Assembly (NCBI GenBank): GCA_021307345.1
Contig: CP089930.1
Span: forward strand, 1,612,001-1,676,000
Direction of reading: 5' to 3'
From: Escherichia coli
GTDB taxonomy: Bacteria > Pseudomonadota > Gammaproteobacteria > Enterobacterales > Enterobacteriaceae
DNA length: 64,000 nucleotides
The stretch's first letter is position 1. The number at the start of each line of letters is the position of its first letter. The notes below the pieces were generated by a model, which did no database searches, was not told the DNA's origin, and saw only the letters and a list, made by a program, of their open reading frames with translations. A program made the position numbers and the translations under genes. Positions 41,917 to 51,105 of this stretch are shown here, piece by piece.

Positions 41917-43608
41917 TTAGTTAGCCGCAACAGCCTTCGCCTGTGGGATGTGGCACCAGTTGTTATTTTCGTTAATTCCACCATCCGGTGAAGTATAGCC
42001 GAGACAGCCCATGATGGTGTCGTACAGCTCTACGTGACGGCGCGGTACTTTCATATCGGCTTCTTTTTTCAACTGCGCGAATGCCTGCGCATTGGCCGGA
42101 TTTTCCAGATATTTATCTGACATCCAGACCATCATCGGCACGCGGAACTGCTCCGGCGGTGCATATTCACGTGGTGTACCATGCAAGTGCTCACGCTCGT
42201 TAATCGACTCACCGTGATCCGCCGCGTAGAACACAATTGCTTTCTTATCGCGGAATCTGTCGATCACCGAGTCGATAAAATGATCTACGTAGGTGATGGA
42301 GTTATCGTATGAGTTGATCATCGGCGCTTTTGGACATTTGCGATCAATTGCATAACACTCTGGCTTCCACTGGGCAAACTCACGTGGATAACGCTGAGTA
42401 TAATTGTAGTGCGACCCTTTGGTATGCAGCACAATCAGATGCTTACCTTCTGGTTTTTTCTCCAGAGAACGTTCAATTTCATTCACCAGCAACATGTCGT
42501 CTACCGCTTTTCCACGGTTACGTGGCTCAGCCGCGATTTGCTCACGGTAGGCAATGTTGTCAGCCATGGTATTGCTGTAGAACCACATCTCGCTCTGCAT
42601 GGCGTACAAATCGGAGCTAAAACCCAACTGTTTGAGAACCGCAAATACGTTCTGTTCTTTAAGAGTACGTTGAGGGTTATCTTCCGTTCCACCTTCACGC
42701 ACAAACATACAGCGTAGTGATAATTTAGTCGCGGTATCGCAAGAATAACCTCGGTACATAACCAGGTTTTTCTCTTTTGCCAGCTTCGGCGTTGTATCAC
42801 GCTCGTAGCCCAACATTCCCATATGATCCCAACGCGTGGTTTCACCAATAATGAAAATCACATAGGTATCGTCGAGATTTTGCGTCGGGGTATAGGTGAA
42901 TTTTTTCGCCGGATTCATCAGCGAACGATTGTCTGAAGATTCATCCACTTGCGCCCAGGCATACAGCCCCAACGCAGAAAGCCAGTTCGAGGGTAAATAC
43001 GAGTTCGCCAACACCCCGCCATAACTAGGCATATCCACCCCAGCCATGCGATCGGCACGCTTTTGCGCTACATCCATCAGACGTATTGGCCCCCATACCA
43101 GCAAGCCCGCTAACAGCACAGTAAGCGCGCTACGCCAGCGTGTTTTCGGGGTACAAAGCTGACGCCAGAAGGTGTCTTGTGAGCGGTTCATCCAGATAAA
43201 TAGCAACGGGATAATACTCACCAGTACAACCCATGCGATAAGCGTCCAGCCAACCACTTCTTTCGACAGGTCGATATCGGTGGTCATCACCGAAGCGACA
43301 ATCCCGTAACCAATCATGACGTTCATAAATGTCATGTAGTAGCTAGCTCCGGCAGAAATCAGCACCAGCAATGAAGCCAGCACTTTCCAGGCCGTTCTGC
43401 CAAAGAGTGAAATTAAGCGTAAAAAGAAGAAGGTTGCCAGAACCGTCCCTGCCAGTTCGATAACCGCCGAAACGCCATTAAGAAAAGTGAAGTTATGCGC
43501 GTAACCGTCAAACCGACGGAAATAGACTGCGCAATTCATAAACAAACCAATATAGACAGCGAGAAAAAAGCTTAGCTTTTGCTGCGTTATCGTTTTGATG
43601 TATCTCAT
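41917..43608 (-). CDS. eptB: Kdo2-lipid A phosphoethanolamine 7''-transferase EptB
   Basis: EptB adds phosphoethanolamine to the outer Kdo of LPS, at the periplasmic face of the inner membrane. It is 563 aa with five N-terminal membrane helices (residues 1-170) and a sulfatase/alkaline-phosphatase-fold domain. The nucleophile region [13 protein letters not shown] and metal motifs [13 protein letters not shown] and [16 protein letters not shown] are intact. The ATG at 43608 (MRYIK) gives the usual length; the upstream frame is an unsupported extension. In E. coli it is controlled by sigmaE and the MgrR sRNA. From memory, the N-terminal half departs more from K-12 than the C-terminal 150 residues do, possibly a recombined allele. 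Confidence 0.95.
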   Translation of the reverse strand: MRYIKTITQQKLSFFLAVYIGLFMNCAVYFRRFDGYAHNFTFLNGVSAVIELAGTVLATFFFLRLISLFGRTAWKVLASLLVLISAGASYYMTFMNVMIGYGIVASVMTTDIDLSKEVVGWTLIAWVVLVSIIPLLFIWMNRSQDTFWRQLCTPKTRWRSALTVLLAGLLVWGPIRLMDVAQKRADRMAGVDMPSYGGVLANSYLPSNWLSALGLYAWAQVDESSDNRSLMNPAKKFTYTPTQNLDDTYVIFIIGETTRWDHMGMLGYERDTTPKLAKEKNLVMYRGYSCDTATKLSLRCMFVREGGTEDNPQRTLKEQNVFAVLKQLGFSSDLYAMQSEMWFYSNTMADNIAYREQIAAEPRNRGKAVDDMLLVNEIERSLEKKPEGKHLIVLHTKGSHYNYTQRYPREFAQWKPECYAIDRKCPKAPMINSYDNSITYVDHFIDSVIDRFRDKKAIVFYAADHGESINEREHLHGTPREYAPPEQFRVPMMVWMSDKYLENPANAQAFAQLKKEADMKVPRRHVELYDTIMGCLGYTSPDGGINENNNWCHIPQAKAVAAN

Positions 43609-43822
43609 GCAAACAAACCCTGGGATAAAGGGGAAAAAATATCCAGCACTCCGTTTTTGCAGTGGGAGTATCAGGAAAAAATGCAGGAGTAGTGAACGCC
43701 ATCCCCTGCTCATGTCGTTAAGTAGACCACAGAGAGAAGGAAAAGTGGCAATGAAGTGAGTTTTAGCTACAGATATTTACAAAAAGCAAGTCAGAATGCA
43801 GACCAATAATTAACTGTTCTTG

Positions 43823-43852
43823 TAAAAAAGAGGAGTAATCTCCTCTTTTTCT
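43823..43852 (-). terminator. Terminator after the lpf operon
   Basis: On the minus strand AAAAAGAGGAG-ATTA-CTCCTCTTTTTT is a near-perfect hairpin with a T-run, 20 bp after lpfE and 215 bp before eptB. Confidence 0.9.
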
Positions 43853-43871
43853 GCCAAAAGTCCGAAACTGG

Positions 43872-44402
43872 TTACTCATACTCCACGGAGAAATTGACCA
43901 TGGCATTTGCATGTCCAGACGTTGCATTGGCGTTTACAACGACATAACTCACTTTGTAGTTCAGTTGGGTTGTTGTTCCATTTACTGGCCACTCTATCGC
44001 CGTTCCACCAGCGACTTTCGGAATCTGTTTTGTGCCCTTGCCGTCAACAATTTGCAGGGCTATTCCCGTTGCGCCTCCGGCATCCAGAGCAAAAAGAGAG
44101 TTATCATTGGTGTCAGGAAGGCCGTCCATTGTTACTTTAGCTTTTGATATTCCGTCACAATCTTTTAATTCGATTACGAAATTTTTTTCGTTTATGACTC
44201 TTCCGACCGTGACTGGCTTCATTAACATCATTTTCCCCATGACAACTTCTAAATCAGCGGCTTCAAACTCACACCCTTTGGCCACGACTGAAAGAGAAAA
44301 CGTCAGTTTTCCTGCTTCACCGAGGCTTATTTTGGCTTCAGCGCCGGGAAAATATGCCAGAGCTAAAAAGGGTAACAGGCAACGTATACTATTTCTCCAC
44401 AT
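43872..44402 (-). CDS. lpfE: Minor fimbrial subunit, LpfE-like
   Basis: This 176-aa protein has a signal peptide (about residues 1-23) and a pilin fold with two Cys (C38-type and KDCDGI) and a C-terminal donor/penultimate aromatic pattern (VNFSVEYE), as in chaperone-usher subunits. It resembles LpfA in its KDCDGISKAKVTMDGLPDTND segment, so it is a minor subunit paralogue. It is the last gene of lpfABCDE, 5 bp after lpfD, followed by a terminator. Confidence 0.85.
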   Translation of the reverse strand: MWRNSIRCLLPFLALAYFPGAEAKISLGEAGKLTFSLSVVAKGCEFEAADLEVVMGKMMLMKPVTVGRVINEKNFVIELKDCDGISKAKVTMDGLPDTNDNSLFALDAGGATGIALQIVDGKGTKQIPKVAGGTAIEWPVNGTTTQLNYKVSYVVVNANATSGHANAMVNFSVEYE

Positions 44403-44407
44403 GATGA

Positions 44408-45463
44408 CTAATCCATATCCAGAAAGATTGTTGCAACCCCACTATATTGCCCTGCCGCTGGAGCATTTCCGGTCGTGCTGATTGGTGCTGCTTTCAGTTT
44501 AATTGTTGCATCGCGATGTTGTTGGGAATCGTTCGAACCGAGGTTTAAGTTAACACTGCTGTTGGTATCGTTAGGCTTTAAGACATTGCCGTTTGGATCC
44601 ATAACCAACACACCAATGTCTGGGTTACCCATATCGATGGCACGCTCGTCAGCCTGACTTGTGTTTCCTTCAATCCTTAGAGATACCTGAATGCCATCGG
44701 TAATATTTTCACAATCGAACTGGAGGTTAATCTCTTTTTCAGTGCCTCCAACTGGAATGGTTCCTTTTTTATTTTTAAATGCCGAAGATGGGTACTCACC
44801 GAAGGGGACATCCAATACCGTACCGGCGTCAATTTTACAGCCTTGTGTAAAGGTCAATTTTCCTGCAATACTGACCGTAGAAAGTGGATCCCTGTATGTA
44901 TTTTTTTTCTTTGAGGCATACATTGTTGCAATAAGCGTGTAGGGAATTTCCACCTCACCCTGAACAGGCTTTGCTATATAAAATGACAGATAGCCATTAC
45001 TGCCAAATTGCCCCAGATTATTACCTTTACAGTCTTGAGAAGAGTTATTTAAATTAGGGATCTGACTATTGGCCTCCGGAACGCGGAACATCACGCTTGG
45101 ACCTTGAATCATGGTCATTACTTCCAGCTCATCGGTTAACCGGTAGTATTGCTCACTGTTTATTTTTCGCGTTGCCGTAGATAAGTTACTCACGACTTTA
45201 ATCAGTGTATCCTTTTCCGTTTTATAAGTATCCGGACACTCACAAATAAAACTAAAAGGCTGCCCAACACCAGCCCATGAGTAAATTAATCTTAATTCAG
45301 TACCCGCTTTATTTTTGCTGGCATCCATAATATCAATATCAAAATTGACTGGATAATCATGAACACCTGAAGTCGATGTACAGGGTCCCCAATCTGCAGC
45401 CATAACATTATTGGCCGTAAACAACATGCTTCCAACAAAAAACAGACTTGAAATTTTCATCAT
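44408..45463 (-). CDS. lpfD: Fimbrial tip adhesin, LpfD-like
   Basis: This 351-aa protein has a signal peptide (residues 1-22, ending VMAA). The N-terminal half (about 23-200) is rich in Cys and is the presumed receptor-binding domain (DWGPCTSTSG, then FICECPD). The C-terminal half is a pilin domain (GKLTFTQGCKIDAGTVLDVPFG). This two-domain design is that of a tip adhesin. The receptor is unknown. It lies 15 bp after lpfC and 5 bp before lpfE. Confidence 0.85.
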   Translation of the reverse strand: MMKISSLFFVGSMLFTANNVMAADWGPCTSTSGVHDYPVNFDIDIMDASKNKAGTELRLIYSWAGVGQPFSFICECPDTYKTEKDTLIKVVSNLSTATRKINSEQYYRLTDELEVMTMIQGPSVMFRVPEANSQIPNLNNSSQDCKGNNLGQFGSNGYLSFYIAKPVQGEVEIPYTLIATMYASKKKNTYRDPLSTVSIAGKLTFTQGCKIDAGTVLDVPFGEYPSSAFKNKKGTIPVGGTEKEINLQFDCENITDGIQVSLRIEGNTSQADERAIDMGNPDIGVLVMDPNGNVLKPNDTNSSVNLNLGSNDSQQHRDATIKLKAAPISTTGNAPAAGQYSGVATIFLDMD

Positions 45464-45478
45464 ATTATCTATCCCTGA

Positions 45479-48055
45479 TCATTGGCAATTTGTTGTCACA
45501 GAAATAATACCTGACGATTTTTCCTTAATCGGCAGTTCATATTTCGCAACGCATTGTTGTGAAGTATCTTTACCCCATACGATCTTCACATCCCCTTTTT
45601 TAGGCATCCCGCTGATATATAACTGCCCATCTTCACCAACAATACCGCTAATCTGTTCACTTTTATCTGAAACCAGCGTTGCAGTTGCACCAAAGGGGAC
45701 GCTCACTTCATTTTGCCGAATTAATGTCATAAGAACTCGATAACCCACACGGGTATCGAAATGCGCCCGTACGACAGCTCCTCGCGTTGGCACAACTGTC
45801 TGGAATGCGCTGTTCATATCAACACTGTCATTCAACGTTTCACTGCGAATGGACACATCATTTTCACGGTAGATGCTCAGATAAGGAACGACCGCATTAC
45901 CTTGCCAGTCAACACTCACACCACTATTATTTAATACTTTCGCCCCCCGGGCACCTGGTGCTGAAACTATACCAATGGTTTCACCCAAAGGTTGGGAAAG
46001 CGAGATCCCTTCACTGTGCGCTACAATGCCACCACGCAGGCTGTAGTTAGTCTGCTGGTAGTCTTTACCATAGCTGTAACCCACGCTGATATTACCGGCG
46101 CCGCCCTGGTACGCCAAACTGGCATTACCGCTATTACCAACACCATTACTGGAATACCCTTCCTGAACGTTATAGCTAAGATTGCGATCTTCTAACAGAG
46201 TGCCATTGACGCCAAGCTGTTGTGTCGTACGACCATCCTGATCGGTTGTCACGCGGTAGTTACTCCATGCCCGACCAAACGGAATGGAAACATTAAATGA
46301 CCACAACTGGTCGTTTTCATCCCATTCAGGGCTTTTATTCCAACTGTAAGCAATACTGTAATTAACACGTCCAATACGACCGTTGTACCCGGTAGCCAAA
46401 GAAAGGCGCTTACCGTCATCATTCCAGTAATCCTGCTGGGTCATATTGAAATAAACCGACCCATAGGTGCCCAATTGCTGTGTCAAATTACCCTGAATTT
46501 CACTACGCTTATGGTAACGGCCGTAATCACTGTCAGCACCGCTACGCACATCTGTTGCTTCCTGGAAGGTATAAAAACCACTGGTAGAATACTTGTAACC
46601 CAATAAACGGAAATCTGTGCCGCTGGCAAAGCTTTTTGAATAAAGAAAGCGGTACGATTGTCCCTGATCGGTTGCATTATTATTTAATGTACTTTTTGCC
46701 TGAGTAATATCAACCGATATTGCACCAATAGAGCCAAAGTTTTTCCCCAATCCCAGAGCAAATGCGTTGTAATCCTTAGAAATTAATGCGCCACCATAGG
46801 TGGTCATACCAAACGGTAAACCATACATCGCATTAAACTGACCAAAGCGTGGGTTGGCGCTATCGTAATTACCAGCACGGTATTCACCAGCAGAAAGGCT
46901 ATATTTGAGATGCCCTTCACGTTGGAAAATAGCGACTGAAGAGAATGGCTGAATAAATCTTTGTTCACTACCATCAGCCTCTTTAACAATTACGGTTAAA
47001 TCACCGCTGTTCGCTGTGGGGTATAAATCGTTAATTTCAAACGCACCTGGCTGAACAAATGCTCGATAAATCACGTAACCATTTTGTTCAATACTGACTT
47101 CCGCGTTACTTTTCGCTATCCCTCGAACTACCGGAGCAAAACCACGTTGGCTGTCTGGCAACATTTCTTCATCAGAGGCCAGTAATGCCCCGCGCATCTG
47201 CACACTGTCAAAAATATCTGAAGGTGTTGCTGTATCACCCAATGTCAGTTGCGCTTTCAGCGGAACAATGGCCCGTGTTACATAGGTGCCAATATTGTCC
47301 CACTGCTTCTCGCCGTTACTATAGCTCCAGTTACTGTAATTTCGCAGACGCCATGCCCCAAGGTTAAGGCCGCTTCGCATACTTAAGTAGTAGCTATCGT
47401 TAGTCTGGCTAGTTTCGTTTTTATCCTGGTGATGATTACCATTTTCATCAATGTAGCGATTATAACTTTTTGTATCATGAGAACTGTTACTACCGCTGAA
47501 ACTGTAATCAAGAAGCAACGCGGGCACACCATCGTCCCAGCGAGATTCAGGTACTGTACCGCGAGCAACCTGCTGCATTGCCGCCTGAGGAAAACTCATC
47601 ACCAGTTTTTGTTCGCTAAAATCAAAATGACTGGTCGCCTGAGGGATAATTTCATTAAACGCCACACAGGCTTCTGCTGGTATAAGGTTAAGTGCTGAAA
47701 AACTGTCTACACGAACGCCCATATCAGCCAGTTGTGTCCGGCTTAAACAAGGTATGAGAAACTCCCCCATCTCCTTTCGTTGGGATTCTGTAGCCGCCTT
47801 AAACTCCAGAGTGCGCGTTTCCATTTTTTGTTCATTGACGATTAAAGAAACGCGATATGTTCCAGGCAACTGCGCGCCATGGTCAGTTTCGTACATGGAA
47901 AGGTCAACATGCTGGTTGATCCCTGCGGTATCTTCCAGAAAACGCGGATTAAATTTTCCAGCTGTCGCAGAAAAAGAGCCTGCAACCGTAAGCGCCAATA
48001 CAGATAAAGAAAAGGGCAAAGAAGTGTAAGTGCGCGAAACGACCATCCATGACAT
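45479..48055 (-). CDS. lpfC: Fimbrial outer-membrane usher, LpfC-like, intact
   Basis: This 858-aa usher assembles and exports subunits. It has a signal peptide (about residues 1-33), an N-terminal chaperone-binding domain (FNPRFLEDTAGINQHVDLS), a 24-strand barrel with a plug domain (about 140-670), and two C-terminal domains with the typical Cys pair near the end (QQCVAKYELP, then VTTNCQ). No stop or frameshift interrupts it. From memory, the related lpf1 usher gene in O157:H7 EDL933 is split in two (lpfC, lpfC'), so this copy looks like the complete form. An AGGGGA ribosome site lies before the ATG. Confidence 0.9.
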   Translation of the reverse strand: MSWMVVSRTYTSLPFSLSVLALTVAGSFSATAGKFNPRFLEDTAGINQHVDLSMYETDHGAQLPGTYRVSLIVNEQKMETRTLEFKAATESQRKEMGEFLIPCLSRTQLADMGVRVDSFSALNLIPAEACVAFNEIIPQATSHFDFSEQKLVMSFPQAAMQQVARGTVPESRWDDGVPALLLDYSFSGSNSSHDTKSYNRYIDENGNHHQDKNETSQTNDSYYLSMRSGLNLGAWRLRNYSNWSYSNGEKQWDNIGTYVTRAIVPLKAQLTLGDTATPSDIFDSVQMRGALLASDEEMLPDSQRGFAPVVRGIAKSNAEVSIEQNGYVIYRAFVQPGAFEINDLYPTANSGDLTVIVKEADGSEQRFIQPFSSVAIFQREGHLKYSLSAGEYRAGNYDSANPRFGQFNAMYGLPFGMTTYGGALISKDYNAFALGLGKNFGSIGAISVDITQAKSTLNNNATDQGQSYRFLYSKSFASGTDFRLLGYKYSTSGFYTFQEATDVRSGADSDYGRYHKRSEIQGNLTQQLGTYGSVYFNMTQQDYWNDDGKRLSLATGYNGRIGRVNYSIAYSWNKSPEWDENDQLWSFNVSIPFGRAWSNYRVTTDQDGRTTQQLGVNGTLLEDRNLSYNVQEGYSSNGVGNSGNASLAYQGGAGNISVGYSYGKDYQQTNYSLRGGIVAHSEGISLSQPLGETIGIVSAPGARGAKVLNNSGVSVDWQGNAVVPYLSIYRENDVSIRSETLNDSVDMNSAFQTVVPTRGAVVRAHFDTRVGYRVLMTLIRQNEVSVPFGATATLVSDKSEQISGIVGEDGQLYISGMPKKGDVKIVWGKDTSQQCVAKYELPIKEKSSGIISVTTNCQ

Positions 48056-48078
48056 TAAGTTGGTTCCCCTGAAAACTA

Positions 48079-48768
48079 TTAATTAATTTCGCGAGTCAGA
48101 TATTCACCTGAAGAGCCAAAATCATTAATTGTATTATATTTTATTTGCGAAGCACTGTTCACACCTGCAGGCAAATTGATATTCAAAGACCCTTTTGCTG
48201 GCACCATACCGGACTTTTCAATTTCGTGTCCGTTAATAAATACATCACTGAACGTGATGTTAAAAACAGTTGGATTGTCAACTTTTATCTGTTTACCGTT
48301 TCGCGTAAAACGTAGTTCTCCTGGCGAAGATTTAATATCCCCTTTTAGACCTGCTGGGCGATAAAAAAGCTTGATGCGAGTACGAACTGCAATCTGCAAG
48401 ACATTTTTCCCTTCATTTTCTTCATTTTGAGAAGGAATCGCTTTGACGTTTACCCAGTAAACAGATTCACGATCCTGAGGTAAGGAGGGATTCACATTTA
48501 CGATACGTAAGATGTTGTTTTTTCCTGGCTCAAGTTTGAATAATGGCGGAGTAATGATGAATGGTGTTTTTTTACTACCCGTTGCATCATCAACCCATGA
48601 CTGAATAAGAAATTCTTCTGATTTATTTTTGTTTTGTACGGTTAGCGATGCTTCTTTCTTATTACCGTCATAAATCACCCGAGTAGAACTAAGCCCAACC
48701 CCACTCGCTAGTGCAGACTGCGAAATTAACACCCAAAGAGTTAACGCAATGAATTTTTTTTTCATCAT
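48079..48768 (-). CDS. lpfB: Periplasmic fimbrial chaperone, LpfB-like
   Basis: This PapD-like chaperone stabilises subunits in the periplasm. About 229 aa are read from the ATG at 48768 (MMKKKFIA); a second ATG follows and an upstream ATG at 48777 is possible. The signal peptide is at residues 1-21. The family motif LPQDRESVYWVNVKAIP and RTRIKLFYRPAGL (with the conserved Arg and Lys that anchor subunit C termini) are present. It is 23 bp before lpfC and downstream of lpfA. Confidence 0.9.
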   Translation of the reverse strand: MMKKKFIALTLWVLISQSALASGVGLSSTRVIYDGNKKEASLTVQNKNKSEEFLIQSWVDDATGSKKTPFIITPPLFKLEPGKNNILRIVNVNPSLPQDRESVYWVNVKAIPSQNEENEGKNVLQIAVRTRIKLFYRPAGLKGDIKSSPGELRFTRNGKQIKVDNPTVFNITFSDVFINGHEIEKSGMVPAKGSLNINLPAGVNSASQIKYNTINDFGSSGEYLTREIN

Positions 48769-48832
48769 TCTATCCATGAACGTTGAACACAATTGGCGGA
48801 GAATTCATCTTCGCCAATTGTGAAACTAACTA

Positions 48833-49357
48833 TTACTCGTAAGACAGATTGAAATCAACCTGAGCATTACCATAACCAGTAGTTACAGCAGCTAAAGTAG
48901 AAACATAGTTTGCGGTGAAATAAAGAACTGTCTGACCTTTTTTCAGGTCAGTGCTGGATTCACCACTATTCATCGCAACCAGGGTGTTGCTGTTATCATA
49001 AATACCGATACCTACGCCTTTCGCCGCGCCTGCTTCGGTGCTAACAGAGATAAGTTCAGGTTTATCGGTATCACCAACGCCACTAAAGCTGACTTTCGCC
49101 TTTTTCAAAGTGGTGATATCACAATCTTCCAGCTTGATTTCGAAAGGTTTTGATGGTGATTTATCACCGACTGCAGCAAATACAGATTTTTGCACCTGAC
49201 CCAGTACAACTTCCTGATTCTGAGAATCAACTGACAGTACGCAAGCTGCGTCGACGATTTCACCTGTAAATTTCACAGTGCCATCACCGGAATCCGCTGC
49301 AAATACGGAACCAGAAGTTAACGCCAGTGCTGACAAGGCAAAAACAACCTTTTTCAT
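48833..49357 (-). CDS. lpfA: Major fimbrial subunit, LpfA-like
   Basis: This 174-aa pilin has a signal peptide (residues 1-20, ending VFAAD), the DAACVLS Cys and EDCDITTLKKAKVSFSG Cys pair, and the C-terminal VDFNLSYE pattern of type 1-like pilins. The ATG at 49357 (MKKVVFALSAL) has a GGAG ribosome site; the in-frame upstream ATG is rejected. It is the first gene of lpfABCDE and resembles the long polar fimbriae of Salmonella and enterohaemorrhagic E. coli, which promote attachment to intestinal epithelium. Confidence 0.92.
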   Translation of the reverse strand: MKKVVFALSALALTSGSVFAADSGDGTVKFTGEIVDAACVLSVDSQNQEVVLGQVQKSVFAAVGDKSPSKPFEIKLEDCDITTLKKAKVSFSGVGDTDKPELISVSTEAGAAKGVGIGIYDNSNTLVAMNSGESSTDLKKGQTVLYFTANYVSTLAAVTTGYGNAQVDFNLSYE

Positions 49358-49622
49358 GAATAACTCCATTTATATAGATAAATATGCTTAATGTTGTTCA
49401 CACAACGGGGCGCAGATTATACAAATGGCACTAAAAAATAAAATTATTTTTACTAAATATTATTTTTTAAAATAAAAGGGAATGTATATTAAATTCAGCA
49501 TGTTATAAAAAACAACATCAATATGGAAATATACTTTCGGAAAATATTCATATTAATATTTTATATAAACAGAGTAATACATCCACAGAAAGAATGCATT
49601 GTTCTATTTATACTCTGAAATA
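49358..49622. promoter_or_regulatory. AT-rich control region upstream of lpfA
   Basis: This spacer is strongly AT-rich (especially about 49430-49560), much more so than the flanking backbone. It must hold the lpf promoter, and AT-richness suggests H-NS silencing. No phase-switch inverted repeats are obvious. Confidence 0.6.
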
Positions 49623-49655
49623 GGAAAAGGGAGAAACTCACGTCCCTCCCCTTCA
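49623..49655 (-). terminator. Candidate terminator after yhjX
   Basis: The minus strand reads AAGGGGAG...CTCCCTTTTCC, a short hairpin with a T-rich tail 20 bp beyond the yhjX stop. Confidence 0.5.
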
Positions 49656-49674
49656 TTTTCTTACAATGATATTT

Positions 49675-50877
49675 TTAGACGTGAACCTCGCGCAACACCT
49701 TCTGCCCTGGCTGGCGAATAGTCGTAGAAAGTGCAAGAGACAGAATCAGCAGGGCGAAAATCACGTAGAAGGTCACATAGAAACCACCAAACAGTGAGGC
49801 GATAATCGAGCCGCAAATGCTGCCGATACCGAAACCGAGGTAAATTACACCGTAGTTTTTCGCCAGATTATTAAGTCCAAAGAACTCGCTGACCAGTGAC
49901 GGGAACACCGTGATTGTGCCGCCGAAGTTAAACGCCACGCAGGCAATCGCCGCGAAGAACGTTAACGCATTGAGTGGAGCGAACAGCAGTGCCGCCATGC
50001 CCACCAGCGAAACCACCTGTCCAATGGTGATGACCCGAATACGGGAGATTTTGTCAGACAGAATACCCAGAACCAGACGACCAGAAAGGTTAGCAATTGA
50101 AATGACCGTCACTGCGTTGGCTGCGGAAATTGCATCAAGATGCGCCAGACTCTGCGCGATATCTTTCGCCACCCCAATAACATACAGACCACTCATGCAG
50201 GCAGTCAGGAACATTACCGCCAGCATCCAGTATTGCGGTTTACGCATCGACTCTGCCAGGGTGAAATCATTTTCCACCACGCCATTATGGGTTTTGACTT
50301 CCTGTTTCGGCGCATCTTTCATTAAGGTCGCGCCAAAAACAATCATCACCAGCGCAATCGCGCCCCAAATTATAAAGGTTTTTTCCAGACCGACCGTTTC
50401 CAGCAGTTGCGTATCGATAAATTTGAACCCCAGGCTACCCAGGCCATAGGAACCAATGGCGAATGCGGAGATCAAACCTTTACGTTCCGGGAACCACTTC
50501 ACGCAGTTAGAGAGCGTCAGCAAGTAACCCGCGCCATCTGCCAGACCGACCAGCACACCGGCACTCAGCCACAGCATCATCAGGTTGTTGGAATGCGCGG
50601 TCAGGAAGAAGCCTAATCCCAGCAAAATACCGGAAGCCATAGTGACGCGTTTAACGCCAAAACGTTCCTGTAATTTTCCCGCGACAGAAGACGAAATTGC
50701 CAGTCCCAGACTCAACAGGCCAAAGGAGAAAGCCACCTGGCTTACCGGTGCATCCAGTTTGGCGGAAAGTGCACCGTTAAACAGGCTCCAGGTATAAACC
50801 GAACCCAGGGCGAACTGGGTAATAATAGTACCGATAAGCGTCAGCCAGCGCGTACGTTGATAGTTGGAAGGTGTCAT
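49675..50877 (-). CDS. yhjX: Pyruvate-induced MFS transporter YhjX, altered C terminus
   Basis: This 400-aa major facilitator of the oxalate/formate antiporter-like group has twelve helices (QFALGSVYTWSLFNGALS in helix 1). It is induced by external pyruvate through the YpdA/YpdB system; the transported substrate is not firmly known. A perfect YpdB double site lies upstream. The last residues read LREVHV and then stop; from memory, K-12 ends LREAHGSL (402 aa). The change sits at the lpf island border, so the island replaced the very end of the gene. Confidence 0.93.
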   Translation of the reverse strand: MTPSNYQRTRWLTLIGTIITQFALGSVYTWSLFNGALSAKLDAPVSQVAFSFGLLSLGLAISSSVAGKLQERFGVKRVTMASGILLGLGFFLTAHSNNLMMLWLSAGVLVGLADGAGYLLTLSNCVKWFPERKGLISAFAIGSYGLGSLGFKFIDTQLLETVGLEKTFIIWGAIALVMIVFGATLMKDAPKQEVKTHNGVVENDFTLAESMRKPQYWMLAVMFLTACMSGLYVIGVAKDIAQSLAHLDAISAANAVTVISIANLSGRLVLGILSDKISRIRVITIGQVVSLVGMAALLFAPLNALTFFAAIACVAFNFGGTITVFPSLVSEFFGLNNLAKNYGVIYLGFGIGSICGSIIASLFGGFYVTFYVIFALLILSLALSTTIRQPGQKVLREVHV

Positions 50878-50960
50878 GGCAGTGTTCCTGCATTAATAAA
50901 AAGGAAAGGTCTCTGCCGACAACCATATCGAAGTGCACTTTATGCCAGGGGAAAAACGGC

Positions 50961-50991
50961 ATGAAATGCCATCAGAACGGAATGAAATGCC
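50961..50991 (-). promoter_or_regulatory. YpdB binding site of yhjX
   Basis: The minus strand reads GGCATTTCAT-N11-GGCATTTCAT. This is the direct-repeat motif reported for the YpdB response regulator, here without mismatch, about 85 bp upstream of the yhjX start. Confidence 0.88.
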
Positions 50992-51105
50992 TTAGTTCAG
51001 GAATGAATGACGTGACAAATATTCACCACAATAATAATTGTGTCAGTTAGTACCCACTATCAACACAATGATTGTTATACGCGGGTTCAAATTGTAAATG
51101 ACAAG

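Noticed and set aside
43609-43822. Search for a gene between eptB and the lpf terminator
   Set aside because: Only an in-frame extension of eptB exists here, with no ribosome site; nothing else is supported.
49358-49622. Phase-variation switch for lpf
   Set aside because: No pair of inverted repeats or recombinase gene was found near lpfA; AT-richness alone does not show a switch.
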